Shown piece after piece: positions 43,255-52,961 of a stretch of 64,000 bases of DNA. The DNA lies in assembly GCA_023426145.1 (NCBI GenBank), contig JAFABG010000015.1, positions 1 to 64,000 of the forward strand. Direction: 5' to 3'. This DNA comes from Bacteroidota bacterium. Lineage in GTDB: Bacteria; Bacteroidota; Bacteroidia; Bacteroidales; Bacteroidaceae. The first letter of the stretch is position 1. Each line of letters opens with the position of its first letter. The notes below the pieces were generated by a model. That model saw only the letters and a program-made list of their open reading frames with translations. It was not told where the DNA came from and did not search any database. The translations under genes and the position numbers were made by a program.

Positions 43255-44802
43255 TTAATAATTGTTCTGAACTAAAGTACCCTTAGCTGCATCAATTTCT
43301 TTTTGGGGGATGGGCAAGTATTTCTTGCTAGCCGACCAACTGTTTGTTCGGTAACCATAACTGTCGGGTACAAGTACGCTTGCGGCTTTTCCTGTGCGGA
43401 TTAGATCCCAATAGCGTTTGCCTTCTCCAACGAATTCTAAGTGACGTTCTTCAACAATATTATCGATGGTGGGTTCTATTTCCATGGTCAGTCCTGCACG
43501 ATTGTGAACAAAGTTCAGATATTTTTTAGCCTCTCCTTGCCCTGCACCACGAACTATGAGTTCGGCAGCATTGAGTAAGGTTTCTGAATAACGATAGATG
43601 CGCAGGTTATTATTCCAATTGAGTTCTAGACTTGCTTTCTGGTCTTTGTTATTGCCTGTAATAGCTGCATATTTCTCAAGAAAGAATCCAGTGTCCTGAT
43701 AGCGTTTCGTATAAGTTAACGGATCATTTGGATGTTCGGTGTTATAGTCATCAATAACAGCTTGTGCGTTCCAGCAAGTAGCATTACGTCGATCGTCATT
43801 GTTCGCATAGCGATCATAAGTTTCTTGGCGTACTGGACAGAATCCCCAGCCGCGGTCGTGATTATCGGTTCCATTGGGCCAAATATAGGGACTGATTAAA
43901 TTTGGCAAAACAGTTCCTCCTGCGCCAAGTGGATTGCCCCAGTCACGAGTTGCATTGTTATCCTTGTAGTTGATTTCGAAGATGGATTCGATACTCCATT
44001 CACCGCTTTCTTTAAATATATCAGCATAATTAGGTAAGAGGTCATATTGATGGCTACTAATAATTTCTTCCATATATTTTAAAGCGGTAGGATACCTTGA
44101 TTGATCGTTTTGATACATTACGATCTCTGCATAAAGCATGTATACCATTGCTAAAGTTACTCGCCCATAATTTACAGCATCCTCTCTCATGGGTAGCGCA
44201 TCTAGATTGATAACTTCTTCGAGACTGGTAATCATCTTTTGGTAGAGTTCGTCTGCTGATAATTGTTCGGCCGTGTACGGGGCAGTTAGGTTCTTATCAA
44301 AATAGGGCACATTTCCCCAGAATTTCCATACCCAGTTGTAGTAGAAGACACGTAATGCAATAACTTGTGCTTCATAATAAGCCCGTTTCTCGGGCGTAAC
44401 ATCGGTTGCCCAATCTAAATAGGTAATAACGTCGTTACACCTTTTCACACCACTGTATGCACATTTCCATATACCGTAAATCATGTTGGTGGGGATAGAC
44501 TCATAGTTCATCATTAGATGCCAGGGTTGGTTGTCAGTTTTGCTGTCGCCACCTACCCATAGGTCATCTGCCATGATATCGCTCATTAGATTTACAGGGT
44601 TATATTCTCCGAAGGCCCAGTCTGGCCAATGTAAAGGATCGTAGGCTGCTACTACTGCTTCACGAATATGTTCGTCTGTAGTGAAGTATGTCTCTATGGT
44701 TTCGTCGGTAGGCGAAGAAACTTCCAAGAAGGAGTCTGCGCATCCTGTAGTTAGAAAGGCAGATGCCATTAGGCTTATTGCTATGTATTTATATTTTTTC
44801 AT
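43255..44802 (-). CDS. SusD/RagB-family nutrient-binding lipoprotein
   Basis: A 515-residue outer-membrane lipoprotein (TTGC, Cys21) that forms the lid over its partner SusC pore and captures oligosaccharides. The TPR-like helices and the RagB/SusD C-terminal part with RHLEFVGEGKRYWDLIRTGKA and YLPIPQKEIDAAKG are present. It follows susC by 27 nt and precedes the SGBP gene by 20 nt. Substrate is inferred from the GH16 and GH3 genes in the operon to be beta-glucan. Confidence 0.96.
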   Translation of the reverse strand: MKKYKYIAISLMASAFLTTGCADSFLEVSSPTDETIETYFTTDEHIREAVVAAYDPLHWPDWAFGEYNPVNLMSDIMADDLWVGGDSKTDNQPWHLMMNYESIPTNMIYGIWKCAYSGVKRCNDVITYLDWATDVTPEKRAYYEAQVIALRVFYYNWVWKFWGNVPYFDKNLTAPYTAEQLSADELYQKMITSLEEVINLDALPMREDAVNYGRVTLAMVYMLYAEIVMYQNDQSRYPTALKYMEEIISSHQYDLLPNYADIFKESGEWSIESIFEINYKDNNATRDWGNPLGAGGTVLPNLISPYIWPNGTDNHDRGWGFCPVRQETYDRYANNDDRRNATCWNAQAVIDDYNTEHPNDPLTYTKRYQDTGFFLEKYAAITGNNKDQKASLELNWNNNLRIYRYSETLLNAAELIVRGAGQGEAKKYLNFVHNRAGLTMEIEPTIDNIVEERHLEFVGEGKRYWDLIRTGKAASVLVPDSYGYRTNSWSASKKYLPIPQKEIDAAKGTLVQNNY

Positions 44803-44829
44803 AACGTTTGATGTATTAGAATGAAAGGT

Positions 44830-47800
44830 TTAGAAAGAAAGACTAGCACCAATAGTCCAGACTCTAGCTTGTGGGTATACACCGTAGTCGATGCCTAGTG
44901 ATGTGCCACCAGATGAGATTTCTGGATCGAATCCATGGTATTTAGTGAAAGTCAACAGGTTTTCGGCAGCCACATAAAATCTCAATGAAGAAATGAAGAC
45001 TTTTTGTGTGAGTGACGCTGGAAGCGTGTAACCTAACTGTATGTTTTTCAAACGTAAATAACTTCCATCATAGACATATAAATCTGAAGATTGCCAATTC
45101 ACATTGTCTCCTTGTACAAAGCGAGGAATGCGGTTGGAAGTACCTTCGCCTGTCCAACGATTTAGCATCCATGAAGGTAGGTTACTTGTTGCGATGTCTG
45201 TGCGTCTTGTTGCATCATAGATATCATTTCCTGCAGTACCTTGCCACATCATGTTTAAGTCAAAGTTTCGCCAGTTCACACTTAGATTGCAACCGAATGT
45301 CCAGTCGGGCATACCTTTACCAATGTCAGTCCGATCCTCTGCATCGATAGTGCCGTTTCCGTCCATATCAACAAAACGAACATCACCAGGCAGAGCTGTA
45401 GGTTGAAGTAATTCTCCTTTATCATTTTTGTAGGCCATTACTTCTTCAGAGTTTTGGAAGATACCTGCAGTTTTATATCCGTAGAAGAATGGGAAAGGTT
45501 TACCATTTTGAGCCCGGCTGATGCTTCCTGTTCCTTGAAAGGAATCGAGATTTTCCCATCCAGATTCGTTTCCGTATTCAATTAATTTGTTTTTTAGGTA
45601 GCTTGCGTTGCCACTAATACGGAAATTCCAATCGCTAATTCTGAATTTGTAAGCGGCTTCAAGTTCAATACCACTATTCTCCATCTTACCTACATTCCCT
45701 ATTGGTTTGGCTTCTCCTACATAAAAAGGAATATTCATTTCCATCAACATCCCATTGGTCTTTTTCTTATAATAGTCTGCAGTGAAAGTCAGTGCATTGT
45801 TAAAAAGGCCCAAGTCTACACCGAAGTCAATTTGCTCGGATTCCTCCCATTTTAAATCTGGGTTGGCAAGTCCGCTAGCTTTTACACCGTTAATCACGTT
45901 CTCGGCTGAACCAAAAATGGCGTTGTTGCCAGGGGAGGTTAATGCGGTATATCTGAAGTTACCGATATTTTCATTTCCGTTTTTACCCCAGGAGAAGCGG
46001 ACTTTAGTACTAGTCAGCCAATCTGGACGCTTGTTCATGAATTTTTCATTCGTAAGATTCCATCCTACAGAGAAGGAAGGAAAGACAGCGTAGTGATTAT
46101 TGGGACCAAAACGAGAGGAACCATCGCGACGAACAGTGACCTGAAGCATATATCGTTCATCATAATTGTAGCTGGCACGGGCAAAAATGGAAGCCAAGGT
46201 TGATTCTACGAAAGGAGCCCCTGCAGCATCACGGTCTGCATCGGCTGCTTGTCCCGTACTAGCGTCAATATATGGACGACTGTAATTAGTGATGTTATTA
46301 CGAGAACCGTAAAGATAAGAACCTGAGCTTTTCTTAGCCGATTGACCTAAAAGAACAGAGAATGAGTGCTTGTCGATAGTTTTATCGTACATCAATACAT
46401 TCTCTAACTGCCATACAGTTCCATCTTCTTTTCTTGAGTAAGCCGAAGATTGTGTGGAGGACTCGCCACTTCTTAGGTAATAAAGTGGACGATAACCATC
46501 ATATCCCCAAAATGAGAGATCGGCTCCATAAGATGTTTTGAATTTTAGATTGTCCCAAAGTTGTAATTCAGCAGAGAAGTTGGCTACAAATTTATGACTC
46601 CAATTGTGGTTGCCTGGGAGAGAAAGCTTGGCTATTGGATTCGACATTTCACCAAACTCTCCTGGAATGCTGAACAATTTGCCATTGCGCGGATCGTATA
46701 GAGGAGTATACTCTACGGTTGTTCCATATTTGTCGAACTGTGATTGTATCTCTTCTGGAGTTTCATCGTATACTTTCAAGATAGGAGATAAGGCTAATGC
46801 AGAACCTAAAGGAGTGCCCCAAGTAGAATTGGCATCAAAGTTTTTGCTTTTGATACGAGCATACGAGAGATTAGAAGTTACTTTCAAATTATTCAGCCAG
46901 TTACGTTCTTTCGAAGCGTCGAAAAGAGTATACTGTGTGTTGCTACGCAATGTCAGACGTTCGTAGTTAGAACGATTAAAATTTCCACCGACAATACCAT
47001 CTTGTGTGTAGAACCCAAGCGAGAAAAGATAGCTTACTTTATCGCTTGCACCGCTTACACTTAATTGATGGTTCATGACAGGAGCATTTTCATTAAAGAC
47101 TTCATTCTGCCAGTTAGTGCCTTCTCCATAAGAATATGGATCACTGAATTTAGGGGCAATTCCGGCATTTATAGCACCTTCATTAATCATTAGTGCATAC
47201 TCGGAAGCATTCAGTACGTCACGTTTTTTCCAAGCACTTTGCCAACCATACGAGAAGTCATAAGTAACTCTCGTTTTACCAATTTTTCCTGTTTTAGTGG
47301 TAACCAATATAACGCCGTTTGCTGCACGTGCTCCATAAACAGCTCCTGATGCGGCGTCTTTTAGTACTTCGATGGAAGCAATGTCATTAGGATTTAAATA
47401 ATCTAAACCTCCTTCAATTGGCATTCCATCTACAATATAAAGAGGATCGGCAGCACCGTTTTCCGTACGAATAGTACCGACTCCACGCACGCGGATTTGT
47501 GCGGCTGCTCCCGGTTGCCCCGATGAGGACGTTACGGTGACGCCTGAAGCTAATCCCTTCAGTGCATTATCCATGCGCACAGGTGCTGTTGAGGCTAGTT
47601 CGTCAGAGGATACTTTAGCTATTGAGGCAGTGACAACGCTCTTTTTCTGAACGCCATAACCTACTACAACAATTTCATCAAGTGTTTCGGAATCTTCCAA
47701 AAGAACAATTCTGAGATTACTTTGTCCTTTAATCGCGATATCTTGCGATTTGAACCCTACGTAAGAAATGGAGAGAATAACATTGGGTGACACAGATAAG

Positions 47801-47985
47801 GTGAAATCACCATTTAAATCGGTGATCGTACCTTTTGAAGTACTACCCTTTACTACCACATTTACTCCAGGTAATGGTTCGTTGTCCGTACCGCTTACCA
47901 CCGTACCTTTTAGCTGTATATTTTGTGCGTATACAGAAGCTAAGGTGAAGCTTAATAGAAATAAAACTGATAATAATTTTTTCAT
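44830..47985 (-). CDS. SusC/RagA-family TonB-linked outer-membrane transporter
   Basis: A 1051-residue TonB-dependent pore that imports oligosaccharides with SusD. A signal peptide (about 1-20) is followed by a carboxypeptidase-regulatory-like domain (about 24-110), the plug domain with IRVRGVGTIRTENGAADPLYIVDGMPIEGGL and NDIASIEVLKDAASGAVYGARAANGVILVTTK, and a 22-strand barrel ending in ASLSF with a C-terminal Phe. There is no extra anti-sigma signalling domain, consistent with the separate regulator. It is the first structural gene of the locus. Confidence 0.97.
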   Translation of the reverse strand: MKKLLSVLFLLSFTLASVYAQNIQLKGTVVSGTDNEPLPGVNVVVKGSTSKGTITDLNGDFTLSVSPNVILSISYVGFKSQDIAIKGQSNLRIVLLEDSETLDEIVVVGYGVQKKSVVTASIAKVSSDELASTAPVRMDNALKGLASGVTVTSSSGQPGAAAQIRVRGVGTIRTENGAADPLYIVDGMPIEGGLDYLNPNDIASIEVLKDAASGAVYGARAANGVILVTTKTGKIGKTRVTYDFSYGWQSAWKKRDVLNASEYALMINEGAINAGIAPKFSDPYSYGEGTNWQNEVFNENAPVMNHQLSVSGASDKVSYLFSLGFYTQDGIVGGNFNRSNYERLTLRSNTQYTLFDASKERNWLNNLKVTSNLSYARIKSKNFDANSTWGTPLGSALALSPILKVYDETPEEIQSQFDKYGTTVEYTPLYDPRNGKLFSIPGEFGEMSNPIAKLSLPGNHNWSHKFVANFSAELQLWDNLKFKTSYGADLSFWGYDGYRPLYYLRSGESSTQSSAYSRKEDGTVWQLENVLMYDKTIDKHSFSVLLGQSAKKSSGSYLYGSRNNITNYSRPYIDASTGQAADADRDAAGAPFVESTLASIFARASYNYDERYMLQVTVRRDGSSRFGPNNHYAVFPSFSVGWNLTNEKFMNKRPDWLTSTKVRFSWGKNGNENIGNFRYTALTSPGNNAIFGSAENVINGVKASGLANPDLKWEESEQIDFGVDLGLFNNALTFTADYYKKKTNGMLMEMNIPFYVGEAKPIGNVGKMENSGIELEAAYKFRISDWNFRISGNASYLKNKLIEYGNESGWENLDSFQGTGSISRAQNGKPFPFFYGYKTAGIFQNSEEVMAYKNDKGELLQPTALPGDVRFVDMDGNGTIDAEDRTDIGKGMPDWTFGCNLSVNWRNFDLNMMWQGTAGNDIYDATRRTDIATSNLPSWMLNRWTGEGTSNRIPRFVQGDNVNWQSSDLYVYDGSYLRLKNIQLGYTLPASLTQKVFISSLRFYVAAENLLTFTKYHGFDPEISSGGTSLGIDYGVYPQARVWTIGASLSF

Positions 47986-48041
47986 GAGTTTTACTAAATT
48001 AAGATTAACTTTATTGGTTTTTCATTCACTAAGGAATGCTG

Positions 48042-48093
48042 CAAACATAAAGAAAATAGAATTAGAATAGCATATTTATGTTATTCATAAATA
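48042..48093 (-). promoter_or_regulatory. susC promoter with upstream palindrome
   Basis: The minus strand has TATGTTTG (48042-48049) as a -7 box, but no TTTG at the -33 position. A perfect palindrome TATTTATG-N5-CATAAATA (48073-48093) is centred about 48 bp before the predicted start site, where an activator would touch polymerase. Several ATACG/TACGT motifs lie further upstream (48092-48190). Confidence 0.6.
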
Positions 48094-48203
48094 CGTCAAT
48101 AGAAGAAAAAAAATACGTTATTAATACGCCAATTATATGCAATTAGCTGATTATTAAATGTATAATATTACGTTTGCTAGGTACGTCATAATTAAAAACG
48201 AAT

Positions 48204-51089
48204 CTAAAGATAGTTGCTGAGATAATCTGTCAAACTGTCTTCTCGCTCTAGCTTAAATTTTTTACGTAAACGGTAACGAATTGTTTCTACTCCTCTTACG
48301 GAAATATTTAGTAATGGTGCTATCTCTTTGGTAGAAAGATTCATCTTTAGATAAGCACACATCATGCGTTCGTTGTTAGATAGATCAGGATGTTTGGCAT
48401 GCAAGCGTTTCATGAAATTATTATGTATTAAATCAAATTGATCTTCGATACGTTTTAATACTTCATCACTTTGTATGTTTGAGTCTATTTTGCTATTAAT
48501 ACGTATGAGTTGTTGTTTTCCTTCGCGCGATCCTTCTCCTCTTAAAATTGTAGCAACTTTAGCGATTTCTGCTTTTATTTCAGTCAGCATTTCATTTTTG
48601 CGAACAAAGTTTATCATTAGATTAGCCATTTCCTGACTTTTATGCTGTAGGTCATGTTCCAACTTCTCTTTTTCTAGTTGTATGATTTGTTTCTCGTTGC
48701 GGGCCTTTTCTTCCTCATATTCTTTCTCCATGGCGTATAACTCTTTGTCTTTTTCCACAATGGCTTGTTGCTTCTTACGTTTGACACGAGTATCATCCCA
48801 TCGGTACACTGCCCATATGGCGATCATTATCAAGATCAAATAACAGATATATGCTACTAGGCTACGATACCATGGGGGAAGTATGTGAAATGAAATTTCG
48901 TCTGAGGATGAAGTTCCATCCGGAAAAAGTGCCTTGATTTCAAACAAATATTCTCCTTCTGGTAAATTGCTGTATTCTTTTGTCCTAGCCATAGTAAACT
49001 CAGACCATTCTCCTTTATTAAGTCGATAACGGAAATGAGTGTCATCACTTAAAATTAGTGAAGAGAGTGCATATTCAAATCGGACCGAGTTTTGCGAATA
49101 AGCAATTGACAGAATAGGTTTACGTTGCAGAAAATTCGCAGTATATACTAAGGAATCCCTAGGATAGGAAAGGTACATATTTTTGATGAACAAAGAGTGA
49201 CTGCGATCTTGCTGGTCTCGTATCATTGGCACTCTGAAAAGGGCAAACCCATCTTCATTAGGAATAACTAATAAAGAATCGGATAAGGGAATAATAGACT
49301 CGAAATTTAGGACGGACTCTATTTGGGGCTGTCGGATGGGATTAATACTTGTATTTGCTCCTTGCTTATATATGCCTAGATTGGAGATGCATATTTCATA
49401 TGGACTTAAACTGATGAGGCGATCATGGTATTCTAGCAGTCGCGAATAGATTGTTGATCCATTCAGTAGATTGTTTATTTCTGGACAGGGTTCCATTAGG
49501 TCTTTATGCTGATTGTGTTTATACACGCCTGACGGGGTGGCAAAATAGATGTGATCTTTTATTTTGGCTGGATATACATGGTTGCTGGTTGGAAAGCCGC
49601 TTTTGGTATCATAATCTTTTATACTGATTACTGTTGCTAGATTTTCAGCTAACTTAATGCGAGTGATATGATCTGTATTGTACATCCAAAGTGTTCTGGC
49701 GTCTTCTTGTTCGAATAGTCGGCTGGAATCGTTTAAACCATCTATTTTACAGGTAACCTGCCATTCGCCGTTTTCAAGGGTAGCTAAATAAATACCATTG
49801 TATGTACCTATGAACATCTGGTTATCTCGGCCCATAACTTCCTGACAGCACCAGGCTCCAGTAATATCGGTTACGCGTTTCATTTCGTGGCCTTTAAGTA
49901 AAAAGATTCCCCGGTCATGAAGGCAAAATAGATCCTTCTTGATTTTGGTTAGATTCCAGACTTGTCCGCTAGAATGGGGGACCGGTTCGATCTGTGGTGA
50001 ATTTCCGTCAGGTTGTACGGGGTATGTAGTGTGGTATAATCCTCTGTTTGTACCTAAATAAAGAATCCCATCTTGAACAGCAGCTGTATATCCTGCACCG
50101 TATGAATGTGGGTAAGAATATAAATTTGTGAAAGGGGAGTTTAAACAGACATAATCGATACCGCTGTCTAGACCTGCCCAAAGATTGCCTAAAGAGTCGA
50201 AGGAAACCGAAAGTACAGTGTTGTTATGTAGCCCGTTATTTTCATTGAAATAATTAAGCTTCATGGTCTTACTGTCTATCAGTAATATTCCTTTGTGGAT
50301 GGTACCTAATGCAATTTGATTGTCTTTTTCTGCCACACAAAAGACTTCATTCTTACGCATATAATCTTCTGCACCTGTAACGAGAGCTTGCATGGTGTGT
50401 CCGTCGCAATAGAAAAGTCCATTGTAGGCTGTGACTACAAGTACTCCCTTTTTATAGGGTATAATATCGCGGATACGTTTGGAACGTAGTGCATCTGCCC
50501 CTTGTAGTGGAAAAGGTGTATTCCCAATCAGTACCCATACACCCCGGTCGGTACCTATATAGAGAATACCTTTAACCATACTGGAACAATCAATTTTGGC
50601 ATCAAGCTCAATGGCGGTATATTTCCCGCTGAGATACTTTATGATACGGTTATCTCCTTGAAAATACATGATATTGTCGGTTTCGTGTATATTCCATACG
50701 TTACCTAGGTAGTGGCATTCGTCGTCTAATGTGTCTGACATGCAGTAATATTTTAAGCTACCGTCTTTAGCTGGTTCGTAATAACCGAATTCATTGATAC
50801 CTCCCACATAAATCCGTTTTCGAGAATTTGAAATAAGTACGGAACGTACATCAGAAGTATTATTTAGAGGAAAGACATTCCAAATATTGCCATCAAATTG
50901 CAACATTCCATTTTTATTGGCAAAAAACACCCACTTATCATCGTAGGGCGCTATCTTCCACGTTTGAGCTCCTTTACCGTAGAGGCCTTTATCAAAGTTG
51001 ATAATGAAGCTATTCCAGTTGGCAAACGTTTTGGTGCAAAAGAATAGAGATAACAAGAGTAGTATATCTCGTATAAGGTGTTTTTTCAT
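48204..51089 (-). CDS. membrane-spanning one-component regulator (beta-propeller, Y_Y_Y, LuxR HTH)
   Basis: A 961-residue regulator controlling the adjacent sus-like genes. A signal peptide (1-23) leads into about 650 residues of periplasmic two-component-regulator propeller repeats (WNVFPLNNTSDVRSV, LGNLWAGLDSGI, DGILYLGTNRGLYH), a Y_Y_Y domain (about 690-750), one TM helix (about 755-775), a long coiled coil, and a cytoplasmic LuxR-type HTH at the C-terminus (LSNNERMMCAYLKMNLSTKEIAPLLNISVRGVETIRYRLRKKF). It looks like a hybrid two-component sensor without kinase and receiver domains. A good promoter precedes it (51112-51141). Confidence 0.88.
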   Translation of the reverse strand: MKKHLIRDILLLLSLFFCTKTFANWNSFIINFDKGLYGKGAQTWKIAPYDDKWVFFANKNGMLQFDGNIWNVFPLNNTSDVRSVLISNSRKRIYVGGINEFGYYEPAKDGSLKYYCMSDTLDDECHYLGNVWNIHETDNIMYFQGDNRIIKYLSGKYTAIELDAKIDCSSMVKGILYIGTDRGVWVLIGNTPFPLQGADALRSKRIRDIIPYKKGVLVVTAYNGLFYCDGHTMQALVTGAEDYMRKNEVFCVAEKDNQIALGTIHKGILLIDSKTMKLNYFNENNGLHNNTVLSVSFDSLGNLWAGLDSGIDYVCLNSPFTNLYSYPHSYGAGYTAAVQDGILYLGTNRGLYHTTYPVQPDGNSPQIEPVPHSSGQVWNLTKIKKDLFCLHDRGIFLLKGHEMKRVTDITGAWCCQEVMGRDNQMFIGTYNGIYLATLENGEWQVTCKIDGLNDSSRLFEQEDARTLWMYNTDHITRIKLAENLATVISIKDYDTKSGFPTSNHVYPAKIKDHIYFATPSGVYKHNQHKDLMEPCPEINNLLNGSTIYSRLLEYHDRLISLSPYEICISNLGIYKQGANTSINPIRQPQIESVLNFESIIPLSDSLLVIPNEDGFALFRVPMIRDQQDRSHSLFIKNMYLSYPRDSLVYTANFLQRKPILSIAYSQNSVRFEYALSSLILSDDTHFRYRLNKGEWSEFTMARTKEYSNLPEGEYLFEIKALFPDGTSSSDEISFHILPPWYRSLVAYICYLILIMIAIWAVYRWDDTRVKRKKQQAIVEKDKELYAMEKEYEEEKARNEKQIIQLEKEKLEHDLQHKSQEMANLMINFVRKNEMLTEIKAEIAKVATILRGEGSREGKQQLIRINSKIDSNIQSDEVLKRIEDQFDLIHNNFMKRLHAKHPDLSNNERMMCAYLKMNLSTKEIAPLLNISVRGVETIRYRLRKKFKLEREDSLTDYLSNYL

Positions 51090-51111
51090 CTCGGTTAATC
51101 ATTTAATACTA

Positions 51112-51141
51112 CAAAAATAAGGTTTAATTTCAATTTTGCAA
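51112..51141 (-). promoter_or_regulatory. promoter of the PUL regulator
   Basis: Minus-strand TTG (51139-51141), 19 nt, TATTTTTG (51112-51119). It lies 23 nt upstream of the regulator start, so the regulator has its own constitutive-looking promoter separate from susC. Confidence 0.7.
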
Positions 51142-51296
51142 TTTATATACAATTTTTTGTGTGATTGCTTTTTATTTTACTCATATGGTTATAATCAATA
51201 TATCTCGAAATTTAATCAACCAATTTGTTCTGATTAGAGATATTTTTGTTGCTTTTGATTATCTTTGTGTTTTATAATACACTAATTTTATAAAGT

Positions 51297-52136
51297 ATGA
51301 ACATTGAATTAGGAAAGTTCAATCAGCTTGAGGTTGTGAAGGAAGTCGATTTCGGTATGTATCTTGATGGAGGAGAGGAAGGGGAAATATTGCTACCTTC
51401 TCGTTATGTGCCTGAGGATTGTAATGTTGGGGACATGTTGAATGTCTTTCTTTATTTGGATATTGACGAACGTTTAATCGCTACTACGTTAACGCCTTTA
51501 GTACAAGTTGATCAATTTGCCTATCTTGAAGTGGCTTGGGTGAATCAGTTTGGTGCCTTTCTTAATTGGGGACTAATGAAGGATTTGTTTGTTCCATTCA
51601 GTGAGCAGAAGATGAAAATGCAAGTGGGCAGGTCGTACGTTATCCATGCTCATGTTGACGAAGAGAGTTATCGAATTGTTGCTTCTGCAAAAGTGGAGCG
51701 CTATTTGTCCAAAGGTAAACCTGACTATGCACCGGATGATGAAGTGGATATTCTTATTTGGCAGAAAACAGATCTAGGTTTTAAGGCTATTATAGATAAT
51801 AAGTATAGCGGTCTGCTATATGAAAATGAAATATTCCGGGCTTTAGAAACGGGGATGCAGATGAAAGCATTTGTGAAACAAGTACGTGAGGATGCTAAGG
51901 TCGATTTAATTCTTCAGAAACCTGGGTTTGAAAAAATTGATGATTTTTCTAGAACTCTGTTGGATTATATTAAAGAGCATGGTGGGATGATTGGTCTGAA
52001 TGATAAGAGTCCTGCTGAAGAAATTTATGATGTTTTTGGCGTAAGCAAAAAAACGTTTAAAAAAGCCGTAGGTGATTTATATAAGAAACGTCTAATCGTG
52101 TTGCACGAAAAGGGTATTACTTTGAAAGACTCCTAA
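51297..52136 (+). CDS. S1-like RNA-binding protein (CvfB/YitL family)
   Basis: A 279-residue cytoplasmic protein with tandem S1-type OB folds (about 3-65, 70-130, 145-210) and a C-terminal winged helix (about 225-279, EEIYDVFGVSKKTFKKAVGDLYKKRLI). This order is that of CvfB, an RNA-binding protein linked to virulence gene expression in Staphylococcus. Its targets in Bacteroides are unknown. A -7 box TATCTTTG lies at 51260-51267. Confidence 0.9.
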   Translation: MNIELGKFNQLEVVKEVDFGMYLDGGEEGEILLPSRYVPEDCNVGDMLNVFLYLDIDERLIATTLTPLVQVDQFAYLEVAWVNQFGAFLNWGLMKDLFVPFSEQKMKMQVGRSYVIHAHVDEESYRIVASAKVERYLSKGKPDYAPDDEVDILIWQKTDLGFKAIIDNKYSGLLYENEIFRALETGMQMKAFVKQVREDAKVDLILQKPGFEKIDDFSRTLLDYIKEHGGMIGLNDKSPAEEIYDVFGVSKKTFKKAVGDLYKKRLIVLHEKGITLKDS

Positions 52137-52178
52137 ATAGAGTAGGGAAATCCCTACGCAAGAATAGAGAGAATCATT

Positions 52179-52207
52179 AGGGTGGGGAGTTTTCTCACCC
52201 TATTTTT
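52179..52207 (+). terminator. cvfB terminator
   Basis: A stem of AGGGTG and CACCCT (52179-52184 with 52196-52201, extended by GA/TC pairs) followed by ATTTTTG. A second small perfect palindrome (GTAGGGA-AA-TCCCTAC, 52142-52157) lies just before it. Confidence 0.8.
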
Positions 52208-52249
52208 GTGATATAAGTTAAAGATAACAATAACAAAATTAGATAGGCT

Positions 52250-52933
52250 ATGCGTAAGATAATCATTAGTTTCTGTATTCTGATCACAGCGTTCTCATTA
52301 AAAGCGCAATCTTTAAGTGGTATCAGAATTGATGGAGGCAACACTCCGATTCTTGTTTATTTGGGTGGAAGGCAATTGTGTTATCCTACTACTACTTGTT
52401 TTATTGCTAATTTGGCTCAAGGAAATTATACCATTGAGGTTTTTGCTTCTCGTCCTACTCGTACCGGTGAACATCTATGGAAAGGAGAACGGTTGTATAA
52501 TAATCGTGTTTTCTTTAATGGAAATGGAGTTATGGATATTATGCTACAGGAATATAACGATGATGTTCGACCTAGTAGACTAGATAATCCAAGTAAAGGG
52601 CAAGGAAGAAGGAGATCGGACCATAATCGGTATAATAGAGTGATGAATGATCAACTTTTTAGAAAGTTCTTTGACCAAGTGAAGAGTGAACCTTTCGAAA
52701 AGGATCGGATAGAACTGATTACGAACGTATTGATAAATTCTGATTTTACCTCTGAGCAGTGTCTTCAATTAGTCAAGTTTTATACATTTGATAATGAACG
52801 GTTGAAAATCATGGAAATGATGTATCCTAATATTGTTGACAAGGAGGCATTCTTTATGGTCACTTCAACCCTGACTTTCTCAAGTAGCAGGACTAAAATG
52901 AACGATTTTATCAAGGAATATGATGAGCGTTGA
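52250..52933 (+). CDS. DUF4476 exported protein
   Basis: A 227-residue exported protein with a signal peptide (MRKIIISFCILITAFSLKAQ), a small beta-rich domain (about 22-100) and a C-terminal helical DUF4476 domain (about 125-222; FEKDRIELITNVLINSDFTSEQCLQLVKFYTFDNERLKIMEMMYPNI). DUF4476 is common in Bacteroidetes and its function is unknown. It is followed after 28 nt by another exported protein; the two probably form an operon. Confidence 0.85.
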   Translation: MRKIIISFCILITAFSLKAQSLSGIRIDGGNTPILVYLGGRQLCYPTTTCFIANLAQGNYTIEVFASRPTRTGEHLWKGERLYNNRVFFNGNGVMDIMLQEYNDDVRPSRLDNPSKGQGRRRSDHNRYNRVMNDQLFRKFFDQVKSEPFEKDRIELITNVLINSDFTSEQCLQLVKFYTFDNERLKIMEMMYPNIVDKEAFFMVTSTLTFSSSRTKMNDFIKEYDER

Positions 52934-52961
52934 TGTATTATTAACTAAAAATAAATAAACC

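Noticed and set aside
51200..51243. Nested inverted repeats upstream of cvfB (ATATCTC/GAGATAT with TAATCA/TGATTA)
   Set aside because: Short, AT-rich and interrupted; could arise by chance in this composition, so not listed as a site.
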